From Ectobacillus sp. JY-23 (GTDB lineage: Bacteria; Bacillota; Bacilli; Bacillales; Bacillaceae_G), in contig NZ_CP095462.1 of assembly GCF_023022965.1 (NCBI RefSeq), positions 3,080,001-3,144,000 of the forward strand: 64,000 nt of DNA, read 5' to 3'. Position numbers and translations under genes: made by a program. Below the pieces are notes generated by a model, which worked only from the letters and a program-made list of their open reading frames with translations, searched no databases and was not told where the DNA came from. Positions 8,601 to 17,343 of the stretch are shown here, piece by piece. Within the stretch, counting starts at the first letter, position 1; each line of letters opens with the position of its first letter.

Positions 8601-9410
8601 ATGGAGCTTTCTGTTTGTACCATTTCATTTCGGCACCATTTGCAATCTATTGAAGAGATTGCAGCATGGGCAAGCCAAACAGGCTTTACAGGAATTGAAC
8701 TTTGGGGAATTCATGCTAGATATTTAGAGGCGTATGACTATGATGAACATTGGCTAAAGTCCTATCACCTACACACAGCTATGTTAAGTGATTATATTCC
8801 TTTTGAAGAAGAGGAACGTCTGAAATCTGTTCAAACGCTATCTCGTTTGGCACATAGATGGGGAGCGAATAAGATTCGAACATTTGCAGGGGGGAAAGGG
8901 AGCCAATATACGCACGGTGCCGAGCGAAGAGAGATTGTTAGCGCTTTACGGCGTAATTGTGAACAGTTCAGTGAACACGGACTATCTCTGCTCATTGAAA
9001 TACATCCTAATACATTGGCAGACACACTGCCATCTACACTACAATTGATAGAAGAGATTGACCACCCTGCTTTATACATCAACTATGATGTCCTTCACAT
9101 GTGGGAGTCAGGTGTTGATCCAGTCCAAGCATACAAGCAATTACAGCCAGCTATAGCTCATCTACATCTTAAAAATATTTCATCGCGGCAATACTTGCAT
9201 GTATTCGAGCCAGCCAATGTATACGCCGCTTCCGGCTCTAGGAAAGGAATGGTTGGACTATTTGAGGGGGCAGTAGACTATCAGGACTTTTTTTCCAGTA
9301 TTAAGACACCCATTTCTGCCTCTTTAGAGTGGTTTGGAGGCGATGTAAAACGAGTGTTACAACAAGATGTACTTGCATTGCAAGAAATATTGTATAAGAA
9401 ACTCGTTTAA
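8601..9410 (+). CDS. asbF: 3-dehydroshikimate dehydratase AsbF
   Basis: 269-aa TIM-barrel metalloenzyme of the xylose isomerase-like family. It converts 3-dehydroshikimate to 3,4-dihydroxybenzoate, the catechol of petrobactin. Likely metal-binding segments are LLIEIHPNTLADT, YINYDVLHMW, IAHLHLKN and SASLEWFGGD. The start is ATG 8601 after AAAGGAGAGCAACA; the frame is open 45 bases further upstream without a ribosome binding site. It is the last asb gene, and a terminator follows about 100 bases downstream. Confidence 0.93.
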   Translation: MELSVCTISFRHHLQSIEEIAAWASQTGFTGIELWGIHARYLEAYDYDEHWLKSYHLHTAMLSDYIPFEEEERLKSVQTLSRLAHRWGANKIRTFAGGKGSQYTHGAERREIVSALRRNCEQFSEHGLSLLIEIHPNTLADTLPSTLQLIEEIDHPALYINYDVLHMWESGVDPVQAYKQLQPAIAHLHLKNISSRQYLHVFEPANVYAASGSRKGMVGLFEGAVDYQDFFSSIKTPISASLEWFGGDVKRVLQQDVLALQEILYKKLV

Positions 9411-9512
9411 TCAAAGCAGCGTGTTTCCGTTAAATGGGAAAATGCTGTATCTGTTAGCTCTTTACATCTCTCATTTTTCTTTCCAATCCACAACAAGCGC
9501 TGTTTTTTAATA

Positions 9513-9552
9513 GAAGATGTGCTGAAAGTATGAACAGGACATCTCTTTTTTC
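9513..9552 (+). terminator. Terminator of the asb operon
   Basis: AGATGTGCTG pairs with CAGGACATCT (one internal mismatch), followed by CTTTTTT. The rest of the 222-base gap before the PepSY gene shows no Fur box. Confidence 0.65.
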
Positions 9553-9632
9553 ATATCAATCAAAAATACCCCATAATTTCTTCACATTTCTTTTTTATAC
9601 TTTAGTTAGAAAAAAAGAGAGAAGGGGAAAAT

Positions 9633-11024
9633 ATGGAAGCATTGCAAAATACACCGCATGAGATGCCAAAGCAACAACAAAAGACAGGTAAGTCCTTATA
9701 TCAAACAATTTGGAGATGGCATTTTTATGCGGGCATTATTTTTACGCCATTTCTCATTATATTGGCGCTAAGCGGAGCGGTATATTTGTTTAAGCCACAA
9801 ATTGAGAACGCTTTATATAAAGACTTGTATTTTGTCGAATCAAAAGGAGAGAAAACAGCTATATCTAAACAAATTGATTCGGTTAAGCAAGCATATCCAT
9901 CAGCAGTTATTGCTGCGGTAACTGTTCGTGATGAAGCAAATCGAACGAATAAGGTTAGTGTACTTGAAAAAGGAAAAATGTTCTCTGTCTATGTTAATCC
10001 GTATACAGGAAAAGTAGTGGGTGAATTGCAGCCAGAGAAAGAATTTATGACTATTTTCAAAAAGCTCCACAGCGAGCTAATTGTAGGTGGTACGGTTGCA
10101 AATCGTCTTGTGGAATTAGCAGCTTGCTGGGCCGTCATTCTTCTTGCAACTGGATTATATATTTGGTGGCCTCGAAACAAAGCTTCCATTTGGGGAACGG
10201 TCTTGCCACGTTTGAATAAAAGAGGACGCACATTATGGAGAGATTTACATGCAGTACCTGCATTTTGGCTAACAGGTGGTATACTCCTTCTTATTGTAAC
10301 AGGACTTCCTTGGTCAGGTGTAATGGGAGAGCAAATCAATAAGTTGGCAACTGCTACACATACAGGCTATCCTACTTTTTCATTTGGATTTGGTCCGAAG
10401 CCGGAATCTGCTACATTAACAAAGGATATAGCGAAGGATGTGCCTTGGGCAACAGAAAACTTGCCAGTGCCTGCTTCGCAAATTAATGGATATGTACCAT
10501 TGTCTGTTGATGATATAAACAAGGTGGCAAGAGCAGAGAATATCAAAGCACCGTATACGCTGTCTATGCCACAAGGGCCAAAAGGTGTGTACAGTATTAC
10601 AACATCTCATACGAAGCCAGGAGATAATGCTACCCTGCATGTCGATCAATATAGCGGCGCTGTGCTTAGTGATGTTCGTTATGAGGACTATGGTGTAATG
10701 GCTAAAGGTATTACATTAGGTATTGCACTGCATGAAGGACGATTATTTGGTCTTGCAAATCAACTTTTAGGATTAGTGATTTGTTTAGGACTTATCGGAA
10801 TTTGTGTAAGCTCTTTTGTGATGTGGCGCAAGCGCAAGCCGGTAAACAAAGCAGGCGCACCAGCCTTGGCAAAGGATAAACGTGTTCGTATCGGAGTAAC
10901 GATTATTATGCTATTGTGTGGTCTTATTATGCCACTTGTAGGTATATCTATTATTGCGGTGCTAATTCTGGATAAACTTATCATTGCGAACATCAAGCCT
11001 CTTCGTAATTGGCTATCAGCTTAA
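9633..11024 (+). CDS. PepSY-domain membrane protein
   Basis: 463-aa integral membrane protein of the PepSY-associated TM family. A first helix lies near residues 28-52 (FYAGIIFTPFLIILALSGAV). An extracytoplasmic PepSY-like region is followed by helices around WAVILLATGLYIWW and FWLTGGILLLIVTG, a second extracytoplasmic domain, and two more helices near the C-terminus. Conserved histidines sit next to membrane segments (KKLHSELIVGG, RDLHAVPAFW, ALHEGRLFG). Family members are linked to ferric-siderophore reduction or metal handling in some bacteria. That would suit the neighbouring petrobactin operon, but it is inference. It forms a two-gene unit with the next lipoprotein. Confidence 0.8.
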   Translation: MEALQNTPHEMPKQQQKTGKSLYQTIWRWHFYAGIIFTPFLIILALSGAVYLFKPQIENALYKDLYFVESKGEKTAISKQIDSVKQAYPSAVIAAVTVRDEANRTNKVSVLEKGKMFSVYVNPYTGKVVGELQPEKEFMTIFKKLHSELIVGGTVANRLVELAACWAVILLATGLYIWWPRNKASIWGTVLPRLNKRGRTLWRDLHAVPAFWLTGGILLLIVTGLPWSGVMGEQINKLATATHTGYPTFSFGFGPKPESATLTKDIAKDVPWATENLPVPASQINGYVPLSVDDINKVARAENIKAPYTLSMPQGPKGVYSITTSHTKPGDNATLHVDQYSGAVLSDVRYEDYGVMAKGITLGIALHEGRLFGLANQLLGLVICLGLIGICVSSFVMWRKRKPVNKAGAPALAKDKRVRIGVTIIMLLCGLIMPLVGISIIAVLILDKLIIANIKPLRNWLSA

Positions 11025-11036
11025 GGAGGACAGCAA

Positions 11037-11489
11037 ATGAAAAGAGTATGTGTTGTATTAGCAGTTATAATGCTTGCGGCTTGTGGTACGCAAAGTAAAG
11101 AGAGTGGCATGAAAAAACAAAATGAGCTAGTACAAGCTCATGTGATTGTACCTGAACATGTGGAGTTGCATAAAGAACAACAACTTCAGATACAGGTAAA
11201 AAGCAGTAAGGCGTTATCTTCTCCAAACGTTTCCTTGAAAATCTGGAACGAGCAACAAGAGCCTATGAATTTACCAGTTCAATATGAGCGCGATGGTGTG
11301 TATAGTGTGAAAACGATGTTTCATCATAAAGGTATTTATTACGTACAAGCTACTGTACAAGGAGAGAACTTTCAGTTAATGCCAAAGAAGCGCTTTGCTG
11401 TGGGAGAAGTCACCAATCGAGAGTTGAAGCAGTTAGAAGAGGTGCCGCAATCGAAGAAACAGCCTTCTCAGCAAGGACACCATCACTGA
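11037..11489 (+). CDS. Small lipoprotein with YtkA/FixH-like domain
   Basis: 150-aa predicted lipoprotein: MKRVCVVLAVIMLAACG gives a lipobox with cysteine 16. The body is a beta-rich domain of the YtkA/FixH type (SLKIWNEQQEPMNLPVQYER, then YYVQATVQGENFQLMPKKRF). It ends with QQGHHH, a possible metal-binding tail. AAGGAGGACAGCAA lies just upstream and the gap to the PepSY gene is 12 bases, so both are probably co-transcribed and work together at the membrane. Confidence 0.7.
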   Translation: MKRVCVVLAVIMLAACGTQSKESGMKKQNELVQAHVIVPEHVELHKEQQLQIQVKSSKALSSPNVSLKIWNEQQEPMNLPVQYERDGVYSVKTMFHHKGIYYVQATVQGENFQLMPKKRFAVGEVTNRELKQLEEVPQSKKQPSQQGHHH

Positions 11490-11536
11490 TAAAGGAAAAC
11501 ATAAACGGGCAAGAGATATAAGAAGGTTTCATTCAT

Positions 11537-11597
11537 AAGAACATGATTCTAATGTTGTAAGATAATGCTTACGATTTTTGAATTATGTTCTTTTTTA
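11537..11597 (+). terminator. Terminator after the PepSY/lipoprotein unit
   Basis: A 13-base stem (AAGAACATGATTC with GAATTATGTTCTT, one G-T pair) encloses a smaller GTAAG/CTTAC hairpin and ends in TTTTTTATT. The remaining gap up to 11799 is AT-rich and shows no recognisable riboswitch. Confidence 0.7.
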
Positions 11598-11799
11598 TTG
11601 TATAAATACAAGATAGTATTTTGAATATTTTCCTGAAATTACACCTTTAAGCAAGAGCTCTTAACTGTAATTATAATAAAGAATGTAATAAAATATACTA
11701 TAAATAAATGTGATTTCCATTTTAAACAGTGGATGGAGTAAAACTTAAAAGGTGAGCTAGATGTGTCGTATATAGAGAACGGGCAAACCGGAAAGAAGA

Positions 11800-12870
11800 A
11801 TGTCTATGATTCAACAAGAAACAACATTGCAAAATGTTAAGAAAAAAGTGTATATGTATGTATTACCAATCGGTTTTATTGCATGCGCTGTGGATTTTGT
11901 CTTTGGTATATCCATCGGAGCAAGTGAAACGGTAGATCGCATATCATCTCCCGTAATAGGTATTTGGTTGCTTGTGTCGTTTATATTATTATTGAGTAAT
12001 TCTCCGTTGTTTGCAAAGTCGGAAGAGGGTTTGTTTTGGCTTGTAGGTGCATACTACAATATCAAGTTTTACACGTTTTTAGCCGCGCAATATACTGGTC
12101 GAACAGAATATATTGACGGATTTGCCTTATGGATGCCGCTCGTGTTTATTATATTATTTTTAGTATTTGAACGAACAAAAGCCTTAACTTTTTCTTGGGC
12201 ATTGCTCGCTGTGAATGTTATGGGGGTAGTGGTTTTTATAATAGAGGGCCGGCTGTCTCTTGAAAAAGCAAGAACTGTGCTACAACTATTGCTTTCTCAT
12301 GTGTCGTATGTAGTTTTCTTGAGTGTAATGGAGAAATTTAAATATATCTTTTTTGAACGAAGCCTTTTAAATAAAATGGCGTATACAGATTATTTAACAA
12401 ACTTACCTAATCGCAGAAGCATTGAAAGTACAATTGATGAACAGTTACAACAGTCCGCTAGTTCTCATCAGCTCTGGGTTGTTATCTTTGATATTGACCA
12501 CTTTAAACATATTAATGATGTATACGGTCATCAAGTGGGAGATACAGTTTTGCAGCAACTAGCAGAGCTTGTAAAACGGGATTTATCAGAGCATGAAGTT
12601 GTAGGAAGATGGGGTGGTGAAGAGTTTATTCTCGTCATAAATAATATGGACTACACCGAGATGAGAAAACGTATAGAGAGATTGAAACAGGAAATAGAGT
12701 CACATGTATTTCCTGTTGTCAGTCATGTTACAGCCAGCTTTGGGGCTGCGCTTTGTTTTTCTGAGAACACCACCCGTGATATTTTAAAACGTGCAGATGA
12801 TGCGTTGTATGCTGCAAAACGGAATGGCCGAAATCAAATATGTGTGGCCAATGAAGAGCTACTTGTATGA
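11800..12870 (+). CDS. Membrane diguanylate cyclase (GGDEF domain)
   Basis: 356 aa. The N-terminal half (about residues 15-185) contains roughly six hydrophobic segments. The C-terminal GGDEF domain carries IFDIDHFKHINDVYGHQVGD and the active-site motif GGEEF at residues 272-276 (GRWGGEEFILV). It should therefore make c-di-GMP from two GTP. The usual RxxD inhibitory site just before GGEEF is not present (SEHEVVGRW instead), so allosteric product inhibition may be absent. The nature of the membrane sensor input is not evident. GGAAAG precedes the ATG, and the stop codon lies inside its own terminator hairpin. Confidence 0.88.
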   Translation: MSMIQQETTLQNVKKKVYMYVLPIGFIACAVDFVFGISIGASETVDRISSPVIGIWLLVSFILLLSNSPLFAKSEEGLFWLVGAYYNIKFYTFLAAQYTGRTEYIDGFALWMPLVFIILFLVFERTKALTFSWALLAVNVMGVVVFIIEGRLSLEKARTVLQLLLSHVSYVVFLSVMEKFKYIFFERSLLNKMAYTDYLTNLPNRRSIESTIDEQLQQSASSHQLWVVIFDIDHFKHINDVYGHQVGDTVLQQLAELVKRDLSEHEVVGRWGGEEFILVINNMDYTEMRKRIERLKQEIESHVFPVVSHVTASFGAALCFSENTTRDILKRADDALYAAKRNGRNQICVANEELLV

Positions 12871-12884
12871 GCAGCTCTTTTTTG
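12854..12884 (+). terminator. Terminator overlapping the end of the GGDEF gene
   Basis: AAGAGCT pairs with AGCTCTT around the stop codon, followed by TTTTT. It separates the cyclase from the degraded reductase reading frame that starts in the same ATGA. Confidence 0.7.
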
Positions 12885-13688
12885 TTCATGTTTTTGACAA
12901 AGCATGCAACTGTTATTGGCGGTGGCTTTATCGGTATTGAAATGGCTGAAAACTTACGAGAACGTGGGTTAGAAGTTACATTGATAGAGATGGCGAATCA
13001 AGTCATGGCGCCAATTGATTACGAAATGGCAGCGATTGTCCACAATCATATGAGAGAAAATGGTGTTAAACTCATTCTACAAGATGGTGTTCAAGCCTTT
13101 ACTAAACAAGGAACACAAGTGGTATTAAAAAGTGGGGCGTCTGTTGAAACAGATATGATTGTTTTAGCGATTGGTGTACAACCGGAAAGTACACTGGCAA
13201 AAGATGCTGGATTGGAATTAGGCATACGAGGCACGATTAAGGTAAATGAAGCCATGCAGACGTCCGATCCGTCTATTTATGCGATTGGAGATGCGATTGA
13301 AGTAAGAGACTACGTAAATGGTGCAGAAACAATGATTCCACTTGCATGGCCTGCCAATCGTCAAGGTCGACTCGTGGCAGACCATATTAACGGTCGTGAT
13401 GTAAAGTACAAAGGAACGTTAGGAACTTCTATCGTGAAAGTCTTTGATATAACAGTCGCCGTCACAGGAAACAATGAGAAAGTATTAAAACAAAAGGGTC
13501 TTGCATATGAAGCGATTCATATCCCACTAAATGATCTCCGAAATCATATACATCGTTTGTCTAAGGATGAAACCATCTACGTGACTTGTCAAGTTGGATT
13601 ATGTGGGTATCTGGCAAGTCGTATTCTCAAGCAAGCAGGCTTTCATGTGAAAAATTTAGATGGGTATGCATCCGTGTATCATAGGTAA
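12867..13688 (+). pseudogene. Remnant of CoA-disulfide reductase/rhodanese (deleted N-terminus and middle)
   Basis: The 273-aa open frame encodes pieces of a roughly 550-aa CoADR-rhodanese fusion. It begins directly at the NADH-binding segment (HATVIGGGFIGIEMAENL), so the FAD-binding N-terminal domain and redox-active cysteine are missing. It continues through YAIGDAIEVRDYVNG to VAVTGNNEKVLKQKGLAYEA. It then jumps to IHIPLNDLRNHIHRLSKDE, which belongs in the C-terminal rhodanese domain, skipping the dimerisation domain. The rhodanese loop reads CQVGLCGYLA where CQVGLRGYLA is usual. No separate ribosome binding site is visible, and the first codons come from cyclase-overlapping DNA. The frame is uninterrupted, so the deletions were in frame or recent, but a working enzyme is unlikely. 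Confidence 0.8.
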
Positions 13689-13712
13689 CCGGTTCAGGAG
13701 GTTTTACGGGGC

Positions 13713-14084
13713 ATGATGATAAATATAGGATACGTCATATCAATAGTTAGTTTATTTATAATCGCACATATCTTGTTTCGGCGGTATAACCCATTTCTTC
13801 AAGTGCCGTGTATTTGTAAAGAACATCTGACAAAACAAAAGAACCTCGTTATTTTAGATGTGAGAGATTATAATGAAGAAAGTCGAGCGCGTATGCCGCA
13901 AGCATTGAACATACCGTATGCATATTTGCCGCGGTTTTATCATGAAATTCCAAATGGACGCATTCATGTGATTGCGAGCAAGGCTCTTGACCGTAATTTA
14001 GCTATTCAATTTTTAAAGAAAAAAGGAATAAATGTTAAAAGTTATACACTTACCAATAAGATGTGCGATGGAACGACTAAATAA
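13713..14084 (+). CDS. Membrane-anchored rhodanese-like protein lacking the active cysteine
   Basis: 123 aa. One N-terminal membrane segment (about residues 4-22) is followed by a rhodanese-type domain: VILDVRDYNEESRARMPQAL and NIPYAYLPRFYHEIP. The position of the catalytic loop reads IHVIASKALDRNLA, with no cysteine in the normal place. It may therefore bind rather than transfer sulfur. AGGAGG lies ten bases before the ATG. It stands directly behind the degraded CoA-disulfide reductase, so both may derive from an ancestral sulfur locus. Confidence 0.7.
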   Translation: MMINIGYVISIVSLFIIAHILFRRYNPFLQVPCICKEHLTKQKNLVILDVRDYNEESRARMPQALNIPYAYLPRFYHEIPNGRIHVIASKALDRNLAIQFLKKKGINVKSYTLTNKMCDGTTK

Positions 14085-14089
14085 TGAAA

Positions 14090-14115
14090 GGGACGCTTAT
14101 GTAGCGTCCTTTTAT
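14090..14115 (+). terminator. Terminator after the rhodanese-like gene
   Basis: GGACGCT/AGCGTCC stem with a TATGT loop, followed by TTTTATT. It lies between convergent genes. Confidence 0.8.
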
Positions 14116-14125
14116 TATGGCTGTA

Positions 14126-14476
14126 TTACTCTGCTTCCGGCATCACCACAGCCGCTTTATCATCATAGTTTTTTTCAATAAAACCTTCGCCCCATGCACA
14201 CATGGAATCTAAAATCCCTTTTAGTGACCATCCGTACTCCGTCAAAGAATACTCAACGTGCGGAGGTACTTCATTAAAAACCGTACGTTTCACAATTCCG
14301 TGTTCTTCTAATTCACGTAGCTGCTGCGTTAACATTTTTTGCGTAACATTCGGCATAAGGCGCTTTAATTCTCCCGGCCGCTTTGTTCCTTTAATCAAAT
14401 GACATAGAATAACTACTTTCCATTTCCCGCCAATCACCTCAAGTGTTGCTTCCACAGGAATATTATACTTGTACAT
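14126..14476 (-). CDS. HxlR-family transcriptional regulator
   Basis: 116-aa winged-helix DNA-binding protein of the HxlR/YodB/HypR family: VEATLEVIGGKWKVVILCHL, RPGELKRLMPNVTQKMLTQQ, RELEEHGIVKRTVFNEVPPH and VEYSLTEYGWSLKGIL. The N-terminal cysteine used for redox sensing in YodB-like members is replaced (YKYNIPVEATLE), though Cys25 and another near residue 90 remain. It is divergently transcribed from an MFS exporter, and the shared intergenic region holds perfect palindromes. The likely job is control of the exporter. Confidence 0.88.
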   Translation of the reverse strand: MYKYNIPVEATLEVIGGKWKVVILCHLIKGTKRPGELKRLMPNVTQKMLTQQLRELEEHGIVKRTVFNEVPPHVEYSLTEYGWSLKGILDSMCAWGEGFIEKNYDDKAAVVMPEAE

Positions 14477-14565
14477 CCTTTTAACTCCTTTGCATTCTAT
14501 TTAAAGTGAGGTAGAACTCACATTCTATTCTTTACTACCATAGCATTGCTTGTTCGCTTTATCTA

Positions 14566-14605
14566 TAGGTACTTTAAAGTACCTACCTTACTTTAAAGTA
14601 CGTAC
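14566..14605. promoter_or_regulatory. Paired palindromic operators between hxlR-type gene and MFS gene
   Basis: A perfect 20-base palindrome (14566-14585, TAGGTACTTTAAAGTACCTA) is followed four bases later by a second copy of its core TACTTTAAAGTA (14589-14600). The same TTTAAAGT word appears again near 14500. Symmetric repeated cores in a divergent promoter region fit binding of the dimeric HxlR regulator. Confidence 0.6.
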
Positions 14606-14721
14606 TGTTTTTTATGTTGTGCTGATTTTATAATAACATTCGTTGAACAACAAAGTAACACAAATCAAGGGCCCTGATTTGCTGTATACACATATAGAAA
14701 GAAGATTTGAGGAGGGCATAT

Positions 14722-15906
14722 ATGAAAACAGCACATGAAAAGAGAAGTATGTTTGCACTGTTAGCGTTAGCGATCAGCGCATTTGGTATAGGAACAACAG
14801 AATTTATTAGCGTAGGGTTATTACCTGCGATTGCAAAAGATTTAGATGTTACGATTACAATGGCGGGATTAACGGTCTCTTTATATGCACTAGGTGTTGC
14901 AATTGGAGCACCCGTGTTAACGTCTCTTACATCAACAATGTCACGAAAGACTTTACTGATATGGATTATGATTGTATTTATTGTAGGTAACACGATTGCC
15001 GCAACTGCCACAACATTTACTGTATTGCTGATTGCTCGAGTTGTATCGGCACTTTCGCACGGTGTATTTATGTCCATTGGCTCCACAATTGCCGCCGATT
15101 TAGTACCCGAAAATAAACGAGCAAGTGCGATTGCCATTATGTTTACTGGTTTAACAGTTGCAACAGTAACTGGTGTACCAATTGGAACATTTTTAGGCGA
15201 TCAATTTGGCTGGCGTTTTGCATTTATGGGGATTGTGGGAGTTGGTATAATTGGTTTGATTGGTAACAGCGTTTTAATACCAGCTAACCTTCGTAAAGGG
15301 GCGAAAGCTTCCTTTGCAGATCAAATAAAATTGATTAAAAATGGACGTTTGCTACTTATGTTTGCTATTACAGCGCTAGGATATGGCGGAACATTTGTAA
15401 CGTTCACGTATTTATCACCACTTCTTCAGAAAGTCACCGGCTTTAAGCCTGAGGCAGTAAGCTTAATCTTGTTAGGATATGGTATTGCCATTGCAATTGG
15501 TAACGTCATTGGTGGACGTCTTTCCAATAAAAATCCGCTTCGCGCGCTGTTCTTTATGTTTATTGTACAAGCTATCGTATTAGCTACACTAACATTTACA
15601 GCACCGTTTAAAGTGGCTGGGTTACTGACCATTTTATTTATGGGATTGCTGGCATTCATGAATGTACCTGGCTTACAGGTATATGTGGTTATATTAGCGG
15701 AACGCTACGTACCAAGCGCCGTGGATGTGGCGTCTGCAATTAATATCGCTGCTTTTAATGCTGGTATCGCAATTGGTTCATACCTTGGCGGTGTCGTAAC
15801 AGATTCGATGGGGCTTGTTCATACCGGCTGGGTAGGAGCTATTATGGTAGCCGGAGCTGTTTTGTTAACAAGATGGAGTATGCAATTAGAAAAAAGAGCA
15901 TCATAA
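14722..15906 (+). CDS. MFS drug/metabolite exporter (DHA1 family, AraJ/YdhP-like)
   Basis: 394 aa with about twelve membrane helices. The family start is clear: FGIGTTEFISVGLLPAIAKD, then RVVSALSHGVFMSIGSTIAA and GVPIGTFLGDQFGWRFAFMG. These resemble the AraJ/YdhP/NepI group of DHA1 exporters for sugars, nucleosides or drugs; the substrate cannot be told. The start is ATG 14722, behind GAGGAGGG. An upstream frame extension to 14707 lies before the ribosome binding site. Likely repressed or induced through the divergent HxlR regulator. Confidence 0.88.
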   Translation: MKTAHEKRSMFALLALAISAFGIGTTEFISVGLLPAIAKDLDVTITMAGLTVSLYALGVAIGAPVLTSLTSTMSRKTLLIWIMIVFIVGNTIAATATTFTVLLIARVVSALSHGVFMSIGSTIAADLVPENKRASAIAIMFTGLTVATVTGVPIGTFLGDQFGWRFAFMGIVGVGIIGLIGNSVLIPANLRKGAKASFADQIKLIKNGRLLLMFAITALGYGGTFVTFTYLSPLLQKVTGFKPEAVSLILLGYGIAIAIGNVIGGRLSNKNPLRALFFMFIVQAIVLATLTFTAPFKVAGLLTILFMGLLAFMNVPGLQVYVVILAERYVPSAVDVASAINIAAFNAGIAIGSYLGGVVTDSMGLVHTGWVGAIMVAGAVLLTRWSMQLEKRAS

Positions 15907-15921
15907 CATTTCATTTGAGAA

Positions 15922-15955
15922 AAACCACGAAGAGAGCTTTCTGTGTGGTTTGTTA
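15922..15955 (+). terminator. Possible terminator after the MFS gene
   Basis: AAACCAC pairs with GTGGTTT across a 16-base loop, followed by GTT. The T run is weak; the stronger signal is the bidirectional hairpin 90 bases on. Confidence 0.4.
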
Positions 15956-16042
15956 TCATGGCGGTGTATACGATCAGAATGTTGAAAAGCAACTAAAGGG
16001 CTTAGTTGCATTGGGATAACGAGCGGTCGTAGGAATATCATA

Positions 16043-16076
16043 ACAAAAAAAGCACGGAGAAATCCGTGCTTTTAAT
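16043..16076. terminator. Bidirectional terminator
   Basis: AAAAGCACGGA and TCCGTGCTTTT form a stem with a four-base loop and A/T tracts on both sides, between convergent genes. Confidence 0.85.
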
Positions 16077-16105
16077 TCATATCCAAAAGAAGCAAAATAG
16101 ATGAT

Positions 16106-17212
16106 TTATGAAAGTATATCGTTTTCGATATCTCTTTCTTTTCTCAGCATCCATAAGCGATAAGTATTTTGAACCACGACTTTCATGACTGCATATACTG
16201 GAACGGCTAAAATAAGTCCTAGCAGACCACCCAAACTGCCAGCTACTAGCAAGATAGAAATAATGGTAAGCGGATGAATAGAAAGCGAGCGTCCCATTAC
16301 TTGCGGAGATATTACGTTGCCTTCTAATTGCTGCGCGATTACCATGACGACAAGAACTTTTACAACCATTGTTGGTGACTCTAAAACGGCAACAATTAAA
16401 GCTGGAATAATAGCAATAATCGGTCCGACAAATGGAATTACGTTTGTGAACATCGCTATAATAGCCAAGAGTAATGAGTACTCAATGCCAATAATTAGGT
16501 AACCGATATAAAGCATAATCCCAACGCATATACTTACAAAAACCTGACCTTGAATATAAGAGCTCAATGCGCCGTCTAAGTCTGATAGAATTTTTTTACC
16601 GTTCTCTCGCTGTAAAGGTGGTAGCAAACGCAGTACTTGCTGCGGTGCTTTTTCGCCTTCTTTTAACATGTAATACAAAATAAAGGGAACCGTAACGAAG
16701 ATTGTAATGATGCTCGTAACAACCCCGATAAAACGTGCAATATTTGTTCCGATATTCGTTAAGCTAGATGATAAATAGGCAGAAGCCTCCGTTGAAAGCT
16801 CATCCCAATTAAAATTACTGTTTTCTTGAAACCGATTTACCCATTCATTTTGTTGTAATTGCTGTATCTTAACTCGTGCGTTTTCTACTAAAAATGGCGC
16901 ATTATCAACTAAGCTGTTAACCTGCCGTTGTAAAATTGGACCTAAAGAATAGACAAGTAACGTAAGTAAGCCGCCGAACACAGTGTAGATAAGCAAAATA
17001 GAAAGTGTTCTTCTCACTTTGCGGGATTCTAAGTAGTTCACCAATGGTCGAAACAGATAGTACAATATACCCGCGACTAAAAATGGTGAAAACAGCGTTT
17101 GTACGAGTGCCACAACGGGTTGGAAAATAAAATCAATTTTTGTTCCTACCCAAATAATTAAGAAAATAAGTAAAATGGCATAGCCGAATTTAAATGCTTT
17201 TGTTTGGGGCAT
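16106..17212 (-). CDS. AI-2E family (PerM-like) membrane protein
   Basis: 368 aa with about eight predicted membrane helices and a soluble loop in the first half (VENARVKIQQLQQNEWVNRF). The C-terminal family signature is visible: FTNVIPFVGPIIAIIPALIV, then EGNVISPQVMGRSLSIHPLT and GLLGLILAVPVYAVMKVVVQ. Members are called AI-2E or permease-like proteins, and some export small molecules or act as Na+/H+ antiporters. The actual substrate is unknown here. Transcribed alone toward a shared terminator. Confidence 0.85.
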   Translation of the reverse strand: MPQTKAFKFGYAILLIFLIIWVGTKIDFIFQPVVALVQTLFSPFLVAGILYYLFRPLVNYLESRKVRRTLSILLIYTVFGGLLTLLVYSLGPILQRQVNSLVDNAPFLVENARVKIQQLQQNEWVNRFQENSNFNWDELSTEASAYLSSSLTNIGTNIARFIGVVTSIITIFVTVPFILYYMLKEGEKAPQQVLRLLPPLQRENGKKILSDLDGALSSYIQGQVFVSICVGIMLYIGYLIIGIEYSLLLAIIAMFTNVIPFVGPIIAIIPALIVAVLESPTMVVKVLVVMVIAQQLEGNVISPQVMGRSLSIHPLTIISILLVAGSLGGLLGLILAVPVYAVMKVVVQNTYRLWMLRKERDIENDILS

Positions 17213-17343
17213 AGCATAACCTCATTCTATATAAGTTTTTCTATAGTTTACCATACAATTAGGGGGATTGTAGACTATAATGAACCTGAAAATAGACGAG
17301 CAAATGATTCTTTTGTACGTTCTAGTAAGCTTCGCTTATACAA

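Noticed and set aside
11780-11802. GGGCAAACCGGAAAG before the diguanylate cyclase, reminiscent of the GEMM-I c-di-GMP riboswitch
   Set aside because: The rest of the GEMM-I consensus (ACGCAAAGC and the second helix) is missing and the sequence ends at the ribosome site.
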